This document shows positions 6,983 to 14,434 of a stretch of DNA of 62,171 nt, piece by piece. Numbering within the stretch: the stretch's first letter is position 1; each line of letters begins with the position of its first letter. A model generated the notes under the pieces. The model searched no databases. It saw only the letters and a program-made list of their open reading frames with translations, and was not told where the DNA came from. This stretch comes from a virus. The position numbers and the translations under genes are program-made. The stretch is taken from positions 1-62,171 of IMG/VR virus record IMGVR_UViG_3300044613_000656, one strand, 5' to 3'.

Positions 6983-7368
6983 CAATAGGCGCAATTGACC
7001 GGGCGGCAACTGAAAACGCTGCTTCCCAAATAGACCCCATAAAGATGCCCGAACCATCGGGTTACAAGATCCTCATCACTCTTCCCAAAGTGGCCGAAAA
7101 CCTCGGAGACTCAGGGCTAGTGCTGGCGGAAGCCACCAAGAAAGCGGAAGAAACAGCATCCTGCTTAGGGTTTGTACTTAAATTAGGATCGCTGGCGTAC
7201 AAGGGTTCCAAGTTTGAAAGTGGCCCTTGGTGTAAAGAAGGCGACTTCATCATCATGCGTAATTATTCAGGCACTCGGTTCAAGATTGACGGACAAGAGT
7301 TTCGCCTGATTAACGACGACCAAGTTGAAGCCGTCGTGGACGATCCTCGTGGTTATACCCGTGCGTAA
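6979..7368 (+). CDS. GroES/Cpn10-like co-chaperonin, 129 aa
   Basis: The core fits the Cpn10 fold: GYKILITLPKVAE at the N-terminus, then GLVLAEATKKAEETASCLGF in place of the 'mobile loop to G-V' segment. It is followed by LGSLAYKGSKFESGPWCKEG, DFIIMRNYSGTRFKI and a final EFRLINDDQVEAVV. This matches the order of GroES strands (I-I-P-G-D-x-V-x-F then x-x-x-D-I-L-A-V). Phage versions (T4 gp31, RB49 CocO are the established examples) replace host GroES for folding the capsid protein. Its place between portal and capsid genes supports that role. Confidence 0.75.
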   Translation: MTIGAIDRAATENAASQIDPIKMPEPSGYKILITLPKVAENLGDSGLVLAEATKKAEETASCLGFVLKLGSLAYKGSKFESGPWCKEGDFIIMRNYSGTRFKIDGQEFRLINDDQVEAVVDDPRGYTRA

Positions 7369-7378
7369 GGAGAAGTAA

Positions 7379-8440
7379 ATGGCTAATGAAGAAATCGTAA
7401 CAACACTAGAAACAATCAATAACGACCTGAAAGCCAAGGCAGAAGAGTCTACCCCAGACGTTGATTTGGGGTATGAGGAAGCGTCTGCTCAAGTGGCTGA
7501 AGTCAAGGCTTCAAAGGAGACCAAGGGTAAAAAAGCCCCCGATTTTGAGATAGAGATCGTGGACGACACCCCTCCCGAGGATCAGAACCGCAAGCCTATG
7601 AAAACCGCCCCCAAGGAGACGGACGAGATAGATGCGGTCAACGATAAAGTCCAAAAACGCCTAGATGAACTAAAGCGGGCGTGGCATGACGAGCGCAGGG
7701 CAAAAGATAAAGCCTCTCGGGAGCAAGCCGAGGCTCTAGCCTATGCCAAGCAGGTTTTAGAAGAAAATAAACGCCTGAAATCAAAGTTAACAGAGGGCGA
7801 AAAGGTGCTTCTTGAACAGGCACAGGCTCGCACCGATGTTGCACTACAAGCGGCAAAACGTGGTCTCAGGGAAGCCCAAGAATCTGGCGACCCGGATAAG
7901 GTCGCTGAGGCAATGTCTGAGATTAGTCGGGCTACTATGGAGCAGGAAAACTGGAAAAGGTATCAACCCCAGTTTGCGGCCCAAAAAGAAGAGACTTTAC
8001 AACCGGAAGATAATTCAGTACCTTATCAACAGGTTGTGCAACCGCAAGTGCCGCCGCCAGACCAGAAAGCAATCAACTGGTACAACCGCAACACTTGGTT
8101 TGGTGTTGACGAGGAAATGACGGCATTGGCGTATGCACAGCACGAGAAATTAGTTAAGACTGGGTTAAGTCCTCAGTCTGACGAATACTACGAGCGTATT
8201 GATGCTCGGCTTCGGCAAGTTTTTCCCGATAGGTTCGAGGAGAATGATTCTGCAAAAGATGAAACTCCAGAGCCACAGAAGGTAGAAAAACGCCAACAGA
8301 CAACGGTGGTAGCACCGGCGACACGAACGACCTCAAGTAAAAAGATTACGCTCACCAAATCACAGGTGGCTATTGCTCGACGCTTGGGTGTCCCCTTAGA
8401 GGTATATGCGAAACAAGTTGCTATGCAGGAGAATAGATAA
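7379..8440 (+). CDS. Capsid scaffolding protein, 353 aa
   Basis: Highly charged, mostly coiled-coil protein: acidic N-terminal third, Lys/Glu/Ala-rich helix across residues ~85-185 (KVQKRLDELKRAWHDERRAK onward). After that come a short structured part INWYNRNTWFGVDEEMTALAYAQ and a basic C-terminus ending near KITLTKSQVAIARRLGVPLE. Scaffold proteins guide procapsid assembly and leave before maturation. Position (between portal and major capsid genes), size and composition fit. Strong GGAG ribosome site. Confidence 0.82.
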   Translation: MANEEIVTTLETINNDLKAKAEESTPDVDLGYEEASAQVAEVKASKETKGKKAPDFEIEIVDDTPPEDQNRKPMKTAPKETDEIDAVNDKVQKRLDELKRAWHDERRAKDKASREQAEALAYAKQVLEENKRLKSKLTEGEKVLLEQAQARTDVALQAAKRGLREAQESGDPDKVAEAMSEISRATMEQENWKRYQPQFAAQKEETLQPEDNSVPYQQVVQPQVPPPDQKAINWYNRNTWFGVDEEMTALAYAQHEKLVKTGLSPQSDEYYERIDARLRQVFPDRFEENDSAKDETPEPQKVEKRQQTTVVAPATRTTSSKKITLTKSQVAIARRLGVPLEVYAKQVAMQENR

Positions 8441-8886
8441 TGTCAAGAATTGATCGTGCTTTAGAATCTCGTGAACGCGAATCTCGCGCTCAGTCATTTA
8501 CCTATACACCTCCGCAGCAATTGCCGGATCCCGATCCACAAGATGGTTATACCTTCCGTTGGATTCGTACTCATTTCATGGGTCAGAGTGACGCTAGAAA
8601 CGTCTCTATGGCACGTCGTGATGGATATGAGCCTGTACGGATTGAGGATCATCCCGAGATGGCATTTATCGTAGACGACCCCTCTAAGTTAAGTGGAAAT
8701 GTCGAGATTGGCGGCTTGATGCTTTGTAAGCAGTTGGAAGAAAAAACAAAAGCACGACAAGCCTACTATGATGAGTTAAGCCATAGGCAGATTCAGTCTG
8801 TGGATAACAACTTCATGCGGGAAAACGATCCGAGGATGCCTCTCTTTACCGAGAAACGCTCTGAGGTAAGTTTTAACAAACGATAA
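8440..8886 (+). CDS. Head-region structural or assembly protein, 148 aa
   Basis: Start overlaps the scaffold stop (TAATG), so the two are coupled. The central part contains GYTFRWIRTHFMGQSDARNV and GYEPVRIEDHPEMAF, typical of a conserved hypothetical that I associate with capsid operons of aquatic short-tailed phages. Also NVEIGGLMLCKQLEEKTKAR. Likely a scaffold-linked or minor head component. No catalytic residues recognised. Confidence 0.7.
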   Translation: MSRIDRALESRERESRAQSFTYTPPQQLPDPDPQDGYTFRWIRTHFMGQSDARNVSMARRDGYEPVRIEDHPEMAFIVDDPSKLSGNVEIGGLMLCKQLEEKTKARQAYYDELSHRQIQSVDNNFMRENDPRMPLFTEKRSEVSFNKR

Positions 8887-8903
8887 ACTCTTAGGAGATT
8901 GAT

Positions 8904-9512
8904 ATGGCAACAGTTCAAGCCCCTTACGGGCTACGTCCAATCAATCTGATCGGCGGACAATCATTTACTGGCGGCACAATCCGCAAGTACGCGATGACCA
9001 CGAACAGTGCGACTGGCATTTTCTTTGGTGACGTAGTGAGCATTTCAGATGGACAACCTTCTGCTTTGACTTCTACCCCCACCACTTCCTCTGTTGGTGT
9101 TGTAGGTGTGTGCGTTGGTGTTCAATACACTGACCCCACCCTAAAATACTCGCAGTGGGCACAGTTTCTCCCTGCTAACGCAGTGAATTCTGGATACACC
9201 AACATTTATGTCAGCGTAATTGATGATCCTGATCAGTTGTATCAGGTTCAGGCTGATGGCCCTGTAACCGCTGCTGATATTGGTAACAACGCTGCTTTAG
9301 GCAACTTTAGCAACGGTTCTGTTACTAGCGGTAACAGTAAAGTAAATGTGTCGGCTACTACGGCTAACACTTCTACTTTGGCAGTACGCATCGTTGACCT
9401 AGTTGATGGTGCTCCTACTTTCTCAACACCCGGCGACTTGTTTACGGACTGCATCGTGAAGTTTAACTTCGGTGTACATTCGTACTATCAGTCTGCTGGT
9501 AGCGGCACTTAA
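8904..9512 (+). CDS. Probable capsid decoration/structural protein, 202 aa
   Basis: Ser/Thr/Gly/Val-rich beta protein with almost no charge, starting MATVQAPYGLRPINLIGGQS. The segment GVVGVCVGVQYTDPTLKYSQ and the whole pattern suggest a beta-sandwich exposed on the particle. It stands directly before the major capsid gene with a good ribosome site (AGGAGATTGAT). Head decoration is an inference from position and composition. Confidence 0.65.
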   Translation: MATVQAPYGLRPINLIGGQSFTGGTIRKYAMTTNSATGIFFGDVVSISDGQPSALTSTPTTSSVGVVGVCVGVQYTDPTLKYSQWAQFLPANAVNSGYTNIYVSVIDDPDQLYQVQADGPVTAADIGNNAALGNFSNGSVTSGNSKVNVSATTANTSTLAVRIVDLVDGAPTFSTPGDLFTDCIVKFNFGVHSYYQSAGSGT

Positions 9513-9523
9513 GGAGATCTTAA

Positions 9524-10441
9524 ATGGCTATTTCACGTTCGCAACTATTAAAAGAACTCCTGCCCGGACTTAATGCTCTGTTTGGTATGGAGTACGCTCG
9601 CTACGGCGAAGAGCATAAAGAAATTTATGCTTCTGAGACTTCTGAGCGTTCGTTTGAAGAAGAAACCAAACTGTCTGGCTTCTCAGCCGCCCCAGTTAAG
9701 TCTGAAGGCGCTGCGATTGCTTATGACAACGCGCAGGAAGCATTTACGGCTCGCTATACGCACGAAACCATTGCTTACGGTTTTGCGATTACTGAAGAGG
9801 CAATTGAGGACAACCTCTATGACTCACTCAGCGCTCGTTATACCAAAGCATTGGCTCGTTCGATGGCTTACACCAAGCAGACCAAGGCTGCTGCCGTTCT
9901 GAACAACGGTTTCACTAACTCCAGCCAGTATTACGGCGGTGATGGTGTGCCTCTGTTCTCAACTCAGCACCCGTTGATCTCTGGTGGTAACAACTCAAAT
10001 CGTCCCACCACTGGTGCCGACCTGAACGAAACTTCGTTGGAAAACGCTGTTATTCAGATTGCTGCTTGGACGGACGAGCGTGGTCTGCTGATTGCTGCAA
10101 AGCCACGTAAGTTGATCGTGCCGCCCGCATTGATGTTCGTTGCAACTCGTTTGCTAGACACAGAACTACGTGTTGGCACGGCTGACAATGACATCAACGC
10201 TCTGAAATTCATGGGTTCTATCCCCGAGGGTTACACAGTTAACCACTTCTTGACGGATACGAACGCATGGTTCTTGACGACAGACGTACCTAACGGAATG
10301 AAGCACTTCGTTCGTACCCCGATGGCAACATCGATGGACGGAGACTTCGACACCGGTAACGTCCGTTACAAGGCTCGTGAGCGTTATTCGTTTGGCTGGT
10401 CTGATCCGCTCGGAATGTTTGGATCACCCGGTTCGTCCTGA
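9524..10441 (+). CDS. Major capsid protein, 305 aa
   Basis: HK97-like major head protein by context and pattern: N-terminal helix SRSQLLKELLPGLNALFGME, an E-loop-like region (FSAAPVKSEGAAIAYDNAQEAFTARYTHE is split by Gly), the P-domain helix LSARYTKALARSMAYTKQTK, and an A-domain portion with PRKLIVPPALMFVATRLLDT. It is followed directly by a strong hairpin terminator, as often seen after the most highly expressed virion gene. It has a good ribosome site, AAGGAGATCTTAA. Confidence 0.93.
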   Translation: MAISRSQLLKELLPGLNALFGMEYARYGEEHKEIYASETSERSFEEETKLSGFSAAPVKSEGAAIAYDNAQEAFTARYTHETIAYGFAITEEAIEDNLYDSLSARYTKALARSMAYTKQTKAAAVLNNGFTNSSQYYGGDGVPLFSTQHPLISGGNNSNRPTTGADLNETSLENAVIQIAAWTDERGLLIAAKPRKLIVPPALMFVATRLLDTELRVGTADNDINALKFMGSIPEGYTVNHFLTDTNAWFLTTDVPNGMKHFVRTPMATSMDGDFDTGNVRYKARERYSFGWSDPLGMFGSPGSS

Positions 10442-10444
10442 TGT

Positions 10445-10470
10445 AAAAGGGGGCTTCGGCCCCCTTGTTT
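10445..10470 (+). terminator. UUCG-loop terminator after the capsid gene
   Basis: GGGGGC-TTCG-GCCCCC followed by TTGTTT. The stem is very stable (6 GC pairs closed by a UUCG loop) and starts 8 nt after the capsid stop. The T tract is interrupted, so partial read-through into the downstream virion genes is expected. Confidence 0.88.
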
Positions 10471-10486
10471 AAATCTAGGATTTTTA

Positions 10487-10529
10487 CTCTTATCGACTGA
10501 CCTAGCAGACTTAGTAGAGATGATAAGAG
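10487..10529 (+). promoter_or_regulatory. Long inverted repeat between capsid and next gene
   Basis: CTCTTATC at 10487-10494 is the exact reverse complement of GATAAGAG at 10522-10529, with 27 nt between. It sits after the capsid terminator and 27 nt before the next ATG. It may form an RNA stem or bound dyad that resets transcription or protects the 5' end of downstream mRNA. No convincing -35/-10 pair was found in the gap. Confidence 0.5.
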
Positions 10530-10556
10530 GAAGTGCTACTACACGAGAGGATTATC

Positions 10557-11297
10557 ATGGCACGTACTACTTTTTCAGGCCCAGTTCGGGCTGGTTATCA
10601 AGGCGGAAACGCAAACGCACAAAATCCGATAACTCCCACCACTATTAACGCTGGTGATGTTATTGAAGTTAATCAAGGCACTGGAGCATATGGCTTTTAT
10701 GCTCGTGTCGAACCTACTGTAGGATTTGGCTCAAGCACTTATTTGACTCCGGGTGAGTCTTATGGTGTTTTTGGGCGTAGTCAATCTGGCGCACCATTTG
10801 CAACCCTTCCCAGCACTACGTTTAACCATGTGGCTGGTGTAGTCGGTAACTTTGCGGTGATCGGTACCTATAACAACAATGGTCTGATGGCTGGTGTAAT
10901 GGGTATTATTAATACCAACACCTTATCTGGCGACGCCGCTGTTATGGCGTTTATGGCTGGTGACTCCGGTGTAACTACCGCTCGTTGTGCCTTTGGTGTT
11001 GCAATGGCTCAAACCACTGGTGGTTCAGGCTTTGACTATGGTATTGACCTGAAGATGCAAGATCCGGTCGCTGATGGTGGTGGCCCTTCCAGCGTTATTC
11101 CCTACAAAAAAGCCAACATCCGTATGGAAGATGACGTTGTAATCATGGTCGATGCGGGTGCTCCAGTTAATGGCACTACGGGTGACAACTTTGCTGGTAC
11201 GGGTTCCCTGTATGTTGATTCGTCATCTGGTGTTCTGTATATCAACACGGGTGCTATCTCCAACCCAACTTGGGTTGTTGTTGGTACTCAGACCTAA
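10557..11297 (+). CDS. Virion structural (decoration/fibre-type) protein, 246 aa
   Basis: Gly/Thr/Val-rich beta protein starting MARTTFSGPVRAGYQGG; middle part has repeated MAGVMG and FAVIGTYNNNG strands, and the C-terminus SGVLYINTGAISNPTWVVVG resembles tail-fibre/head-fibre end segments. The frame is open eight codons further upstream, but the ATG at 10557 has a proper GAGAGGA ribosome site. It is coupled by TAATG to the next gene. Probably displayed on the capsid surface. Confidence 0.68.
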   Translation: MARTTFSGPVRAGYQGGNANAQNPITPTTINAGDVIEVNQGTGAYGFYARVEPTVGFGSSTYLTPGESYGVFGRSQSGAPFATLPSTTFNHVAGVVGNFAVIGTYNNNGLMAGVMGIINTNTLSGDAAVMAFMAGDSGVTTARCAFGVAMAQTTGGSGFDYGIDLKMQDPVADGGGPSSVIPYKKANIRMEDDVVIMVDAGAPVNGTTGDNFAGTGSLYVDSSSGVLYINTGAISNPTWVVVGTQT

Positions 11298-11473
11298 TGC
11301 TGACTCATAAAGACCCAGAGGTTCAGGCAATGCTTGAACTTCTGGAATCCCAACGAGATCATGTTATGGGCCTAGTGGCTGTTCAAGCAAAGCAAATTTT
11401 GGAATTAAAGACCAAACTTGCTAAGTTAGAAACCACAAATACGGAGAACCAAAATGGCAACAATGCAATATGA
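11297..11473 (+). CDS. Small coiled-coil protein, 58 aa
   Basis: Begins MLTHKDPEVQAMLELLESQR and continues as one amphipathic helix with heptad leucines (ILELKTKLAKLETT). Start overlaps the previous stop (TAATG). The gene's 3' end overlaps the next CDS by 20 nt. Function unknown; probably a small assembly partner. Confidence 0.65.
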   Translation: MLTHKDPEVQAMLELLESQRDHVMGLVAVQAKQILELKTKLAKLETTNTENQNGNNAI

Positions 11474-11768
11474 CGTACTAGCGACAAAACCGCTGGGGCT
11501 TACGGGTAACTTTAAAGATCAAGGCAATAACGACATTCCTCGTTGCCGTGTTAAAACCATTTACTGTAAAAATGGTACTGACGCTGGGTCTGTGGTAGTC
11601 CGTGAAGGTGGTTCTGGCGGCAATGTAATTATGACTATAGAAACCTCAGCGGCTAGTAGCGCGGGTTATACGATCATTCCAATTCCCGGTGAAGGCGTTC
11701 TTGCGAAAGAAGGTGCTTTACATGGAACAGTTACTAACACCGCTTCGGTGACTTTGTTCTATGGCTAA
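11454..11768 (+). CDS. Small beta-rich structural protein, 104 aa
   Basis: Compact beta protein: GLTGNFKDQGNNDIPRCRVK, TIYCKNGTDAGSVVVREGGS, and TASVTLFYG at the end. Ribosome site GGAGAACCAAA lies inside the preceding gene. Pattern resembles small virion proteins that coat head or tail; the exact role is unknown. Confidence 0.62.
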   Translation: MATMQYDVLATKPLGLTGNFKDQGNNDIPRCRVKTIYCKNGTDAGSVVVREGGSGGNVIMTIETSAASSAGYTIIPIPGEGVLAKEGALHGTVTNTASVTLFYG

Positions 11769-12015
11769 GACTCCTGCGTGGCAACGCAAAGAGGGAAAGA
11801 ACCCAAAAGGTGGGCTAAATGCCAAGGGTAGGGCATCGTATAACGCTGCTAACCCCGGTAAGCCCGGCCTGAAGGCTCCTCAACCAGAAGGTGGCGCTCG
11901 TAAGAAATCTTTCTGTGCCCGGATGACAGGTATGAAAAAGAAACTAACCAGCGCTAAAACCGCTAACGATCCAAACAGCCGTATCAACAAGAGTCTACGG
12001 GCGTGGAAGTGTTGA
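11761..12015 (+). CDS. Small basic conserved protein, 84 aa
   Basis: Strongly basic, Gly/Ala/Lys-rich: MAKTPAWQRKEGKNPKGGLN at the start, then KSFCARMTGMKKKLTSAKTA and NDPNSRINKSLRAWKC at the end. I recall this protein as widespread in environmental phage and some giant-virus sets, as a domain of unknown function (not verified here). Two cysteines flank the conserved C-terminal half. It is the first of a run of small basic proteins and may bind packaged DNA, by composition only. Confidence 0.7.
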   Translation: MAKTPAWQRKEGKNPKGGLNAKGRASYNAANPGKPGLKAPQPEGGARKKSFCARMTGMKKKLTSAKTANDPNSRINKSLRAWKC

Positions 12016-12016
12016 T

Positions 12017-12250
12017 ATGGAGATGATGCTTTGGAATATGGTGTTGACCGTATTGTTGGGTGTCTTAGCCTATATTGGGCACGAAAAGGCATCTGAAATA
12101 CACAGACTCAACATTTTGATTAACAAAACTAGAGAAGAGGTGGCCCGTGATAACGTCACTCAAGCAGAAATGGACAAGTTTGTTGACCACATTGACCAAC
12201 GGTTTAATAAACTTGAAGCAAAAATTGATCTCCTTATGCAGAAGGGATAA
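12017..12250 (+). CDS. Membrane-anchored coiled-coil protein, 77 aa
   Basis: One N-terminal hydrophobic helix (MLWNMVLTVLLGVLAYIG, residues ~4-21) followed by a charged coiled coil (SEIHRLNILINKTREEVARD ... KLEAKIDLLMQKG). Topology resembles an inner-membrane spanin or a holin-associated coiled coil, but there is no partner lipoprotein nearby and it lies in the head region. Function undetermined. Confidence 0.6.
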   Translation: MEMMLWNMVLTVLLGVLAYIGHEKASEIHRLNILINKTREEVARDNVTQAEMDKFVDHIDQRFNKLEAKIDLLMQKG

Positions 12251-12253
12251 GAA

Positions 12254-12880
12254 ATGAAAAAGATGAAAACTAAGCGTTATCAGGAAGGGATGAGTGTAGA
12301 AGGTGATTACGAGTCCTCTGATGATTACAAAAATCTAATAAGTGCCGCAGCCCGTGAAAAGGCCGATGCAGAAAAATCAGCCACCCCTGCCGCTCCTGCA
12401 AAAGCAGCCTCTTTTGGCGAAGCATTTAAATCTGCTCGTGGTCGTGGCGATAAGACGTTTGAGTACATGGGTAAAAAGTACACAACGGAAATGGCTGGTG
12501 GTAAAAAGGCCCCTGCTGCTAAATCTTTTGCCGACACTCAGGACAGAGAAGCAGGCGCTAGAGTTACTAGAACTGAACGGCAGAACGCATTGTTTGCTGA
12601 AAATAAGCCGAAGAAATCATCTTCGTATGGTGAAGCCGCTCGTTCAGCCCGTACCCTCGGGGATGTTATGAAAGAAGATTTAGAGCGGTCAGCAGCAATA
12701 AGATCAGGCAAAGAAAAAACCCTTGGTACTCGGTTCCAAGAAGGCATGCGTAAATTTGGTCGTGCTTTAGCAACTGGACAGCCGCAAGGTGGGATGAAAA
12801 AAGGCGGAATGGTTGGTTCTGCTTCCAAGCGTGCCGATGGTTGTGCCCAGCGTGGTAAGACTAAAGGACGGATGGTCTAA
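12254..12880 (+). CDS. Basic Ala/Lys-rich virion-region protein with DGCAQRGKTKGR tail, 208 aa
   Basis: Low-complexity, positively charged protein with two internal copies of a motif SxGEAxxSARxxGD (about residues 55-70 and 117-132). It also has a segment SFADTQDREAG that reappears in the large protein at 30218. The C-terminus GGMVGSASKRADGCAQRGKT then KGRMV is shared with the next genes. Likely a disordered, nucleic-acid-binding or internal virion component. Function not known. Confidence 0.62.
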   Translation: MKKMKTKRYQEGMSVEGDYESSDDYKNLISAAAREKADAEKSATPAAPAKAASFGEAFKSARGRGDKTFEYMGKKYTTEMAGGKKAPAAKSFADTQDREAGARVTRTERQNALFAENKPKKSSSYGEAARSARTLGDVMKEDLERSAAIRSGKEKTLGTRFQEGMRKFGRALATGQPQGGMKKGGMVGSASKRADGCAQRGKTKGRMV

Positions 12881-12882
12881 TC

Positions 12883-13140
12883 ATGGCTGATAAACCACCA
12901 GTTGAGGGTCGCACCGCTTACATCAAAAAGAATATGCCGGATGGCGTGTTAAAAAGTATTTTGGTTAAGGGAAGTGAACTTGTTGATGACATGGGTTTTA
13001 CCCAACAGAAAGAGTACGAAGGGAAAACCCGAGAAGAGGTAGCCAAGAAACCCACGCCCGAGAAAAAGCGGGCTGGTGGTTACGTAAAGGCCGCTGATGG
13101 CTGTGTTCAACGGGGTAAGACCAAAGGAAGGATTGTGTAA
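12883..13140 (+). CDS. Small basic protein with DGCVQRGKTKGR tail, 85 aa
   Basis: Begins MADKPPVEGRTAYIKKNMPD, has a short beta-like stretch (GVLKSILVKGSELVDDMGFT), then a Lys/Glu linker and the tail AGGYVKAADGCVQRGKTKGR. The tail is 15 or more residues nearly identical to that of the preceding gene. Stop and next start overlap (TAATG). Function unknown. Confidence 0.65.
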   Translation: MADKPPVEGRTAYIKKNMPDGVLKSILVKGSELVDDMGFTQQKEYEGKTREEVAKKPTPEKKRAGGYVKAADGCVQRGKTKGRIV

Positions 13141-13391
13141 TGGTTCGTGACCACGATGAAATCTATGATGAACTTTTGGAAGAAGAGGAACGTAAAAGCG
13201 TTCGTGGTCAACAGAAAAAGGGCACGACAGCAAAACCTCCTGAAAAAAATCCTTCACCTAGTGAAGATATAGAGTACCCCACGCCAACGCCAAAAAAGGC
13301 TAAACCTGTAGTCAAGATTGCGGCGTTGCGTAAGGGTGGTTCGATAGATGGCTGTGCCATCAGAGGGAAAACCCGTGCCAGCCACAAGTAA
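13140..13391 (+). CDS. Small charged protein with GGSIDGCAIRGKT tail, 83 aa
   Basis: Acidic N-terminus (MVRDHDEIYDELLEEEERKS), Pro/Lys-rich disordered middle, and the C-terminal tag ALRKGGSIDGCAIRGKTRAS. Third consecutive gene to end in this tag. Its last codons overlap the start of the next gene. Function unknown; the shared tag suggests a shared binding partner. Confidence 0.65.
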   Translation: MVRDHDEIYDELLEEEERKSVRGQQKKGTTAKPPEKNPSPSEDIEYPTPTPKKAKPVVKIAALRKGGSIDGCAIRGKTRASHK

Positions 13392-13797
13392 GAAACAAGA
13401 AAGATTTATGCAAGCGGTGGCTAATAACCCAAAGTTTGCAAAAAAGGTGGGCGTACCAACGTCCGTAGGCAAAGAGTTCACTAAAAAGGAAGGTGGAGTC
13501 ATGAAAGAGTCAAAGGCAATGATGAAGAAAGAAGTTTCCTTCATGAAGAAAAAAGGCGCTCCCAAGTCCATGCTCAAGCATGAGATGAAAGAAGCCGGTA
13601 TGAAGAAGATGCGTGCTGGTGGTATGCCGATGGGGCCAGATGGCAAACCCACTTTTGTTGGTGACGGTAAAGGCAAAATGAGATCTGGTGGTCTGGCTGG
13701 TGGTCACAAGTCCGCTGACGGTGTTGCTTCCAAGGGCAAGACTAAAGGCAAGACGGTCAAAATGGCTGGCGGCGGGATGCGCGGCGGGAAGTGCTAA
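13375..13797 (+). CDS. Basic protein, 140 aa, SKKQxRFMQAVA family, probable GTG start
   Basis: The reading frame is open from an ATG at 13348, but a GTG at 13375 has a better ribosome site (AGAGGGA, 6-7 nt before). It gives the N-terminus M-PATSKKQERFMQAVANN, which matches a family of small phage proteins beginning MPxxSKxQxRFM (recalled, not searched). A second, in-frame ATG at 13501 has a strong AGGTGGAG ribosome site and would give a 98-residue product starting MKESKAMMKKEVSFMKKKG. The C-terminal half carries MKKMRAGGMP, GKMRSGGLAGG, SADGVASKGKTKG and VKMAGGGMRGGKC. Confidence 0.65.
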   Translation: MPATSKKQERFMQAVANNPKFAKKVGVPTSVGKEFTKKEGGVMKESKAMMKKEVSFMKKKGAPKSMLKHEMKEAGMKKMRAGGMPMGPDGKPTFVGDGKGKMRSGGLAGGHKSADGVASKGKTKGKTVKMAGGGMRGGKC

Positions 13798-14076
13798 ATG
13801 AGACCGAGCCGGGGCATGGGGGCCATGAACCCCTCTAAGATGCCGAAAGCCAAGACGATCAAGCGGAAAGACAAACCGCAAGACGTTGAAATGTTTGCCA
13901 AAGGTGGTGAGTCTCGGGTTAACGAGGCTGGCAATTACACCAAACCCGGCATGCGTAAGTCTATATTTGAGCGCATCAAGGCTGGCGGCAAGGGGGGTGC
14001 TCCGGGTCAATGGAGTGCCCGTAAGGCTCAAATGCTGGCTATGCAGTATAAAAAGTCTGGTGGAGGCTATAAGTAA
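13798..14076 (+). CDS. Small basic conserved protein, 92 aa
   Basis: Central and C-terminal part ESRVNEAGNYTKPGMRKSIF and KAGGKGGAPGQWSARKAQML look like a conserved compact unit that I recall from many aquatic phages. The N-terminus is basic and disordered, and FAKGG links to the GG-motif set. It directly follows the preceding stop and its own stop overlaps the next ATG. Role unknown. Confidence 0.68.
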   Translation: MRPSRGMGAMNPSKMPKAKTIKRKDKPQDVEMFAKGGESRVNEAGNYTKPGMRKSIFERIKAGGKGGAPGQWSARKAQMLAMQYKKSGGGYK

Positions 14077-14429
14077 TGGCTTGGTCAGAAAAGTACAAAC
14101 GCTCTATTGACTGCGATAGTCCCAAAGGCTTTTCGCAAAAAGCGCATTGTGCTGGTCGAAAGAAAAAAATGGCCGGTGGCGGCCTAGCCAAGCCTCAGCA
14201 AAGTCTCAAAGACTGGACTGCTCAAAAGTGGAGAACTAAGAGTGGCAAACCTTCTACGCAAGGATCGAAGGCGACAGGGGAACGGTATCTTCCCTCTGCT
14301 GCAATCAAAGCGTTATCCCCCCAAGAATATGCCGCAACAACCCGAGCCAAGCGTGCAGGGAAAGCCAAGGGAAAACAATTTGTGGCACAGCCTAAGAACG
14401 TGGCTAAAAAGACTGCTGGGTATAGGTAA
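14076..14429 (+). CDS. Small basic conserved protein, 117 aa
   Basis: N-terminal AWSEKYKRSIDCDSPKGFSQ KAHCAG with two cysteines, then KKKMAGGGLAKPQQS, then a conserved-looking unit DWTAQKWRTKSGKPSTQG ... RYLPSAAIKALSPQEYAATT ... GKQFVAQP. I recall the last unit as a domain of unknown function shared by phages and large viruses (name not verified). Possibly packaged with DNA; evidence is composition only. Confidence 0.68.
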   Translation: MAWSEKYKRSIDCDSPKGFSQKAHCAGRKKKMAGGGLAKPQQSLKDWTAQKWRTKSGKPSTQGSKATGERYLPSAAIKALSPQEYAATTRAKRAGKAKGKQFVAQPKNVAKKTAGYR

Positions 14430-14434
14430 AAATA

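Noticed and set aside
10480-10556. Sigma70 promoter between capsid and next gene
   Set aside because: Best boxes (CTGACC / TGATAA) match poorly; the inverted repeat is the only firm feature.
12017-12250. Assignment as inner-membrane spanin (Rz-like)
   Set aside because: Topology fits, but it is far from the lysis cassette and no outer-membrane lipoprotein partner was seen; kept as unknown.
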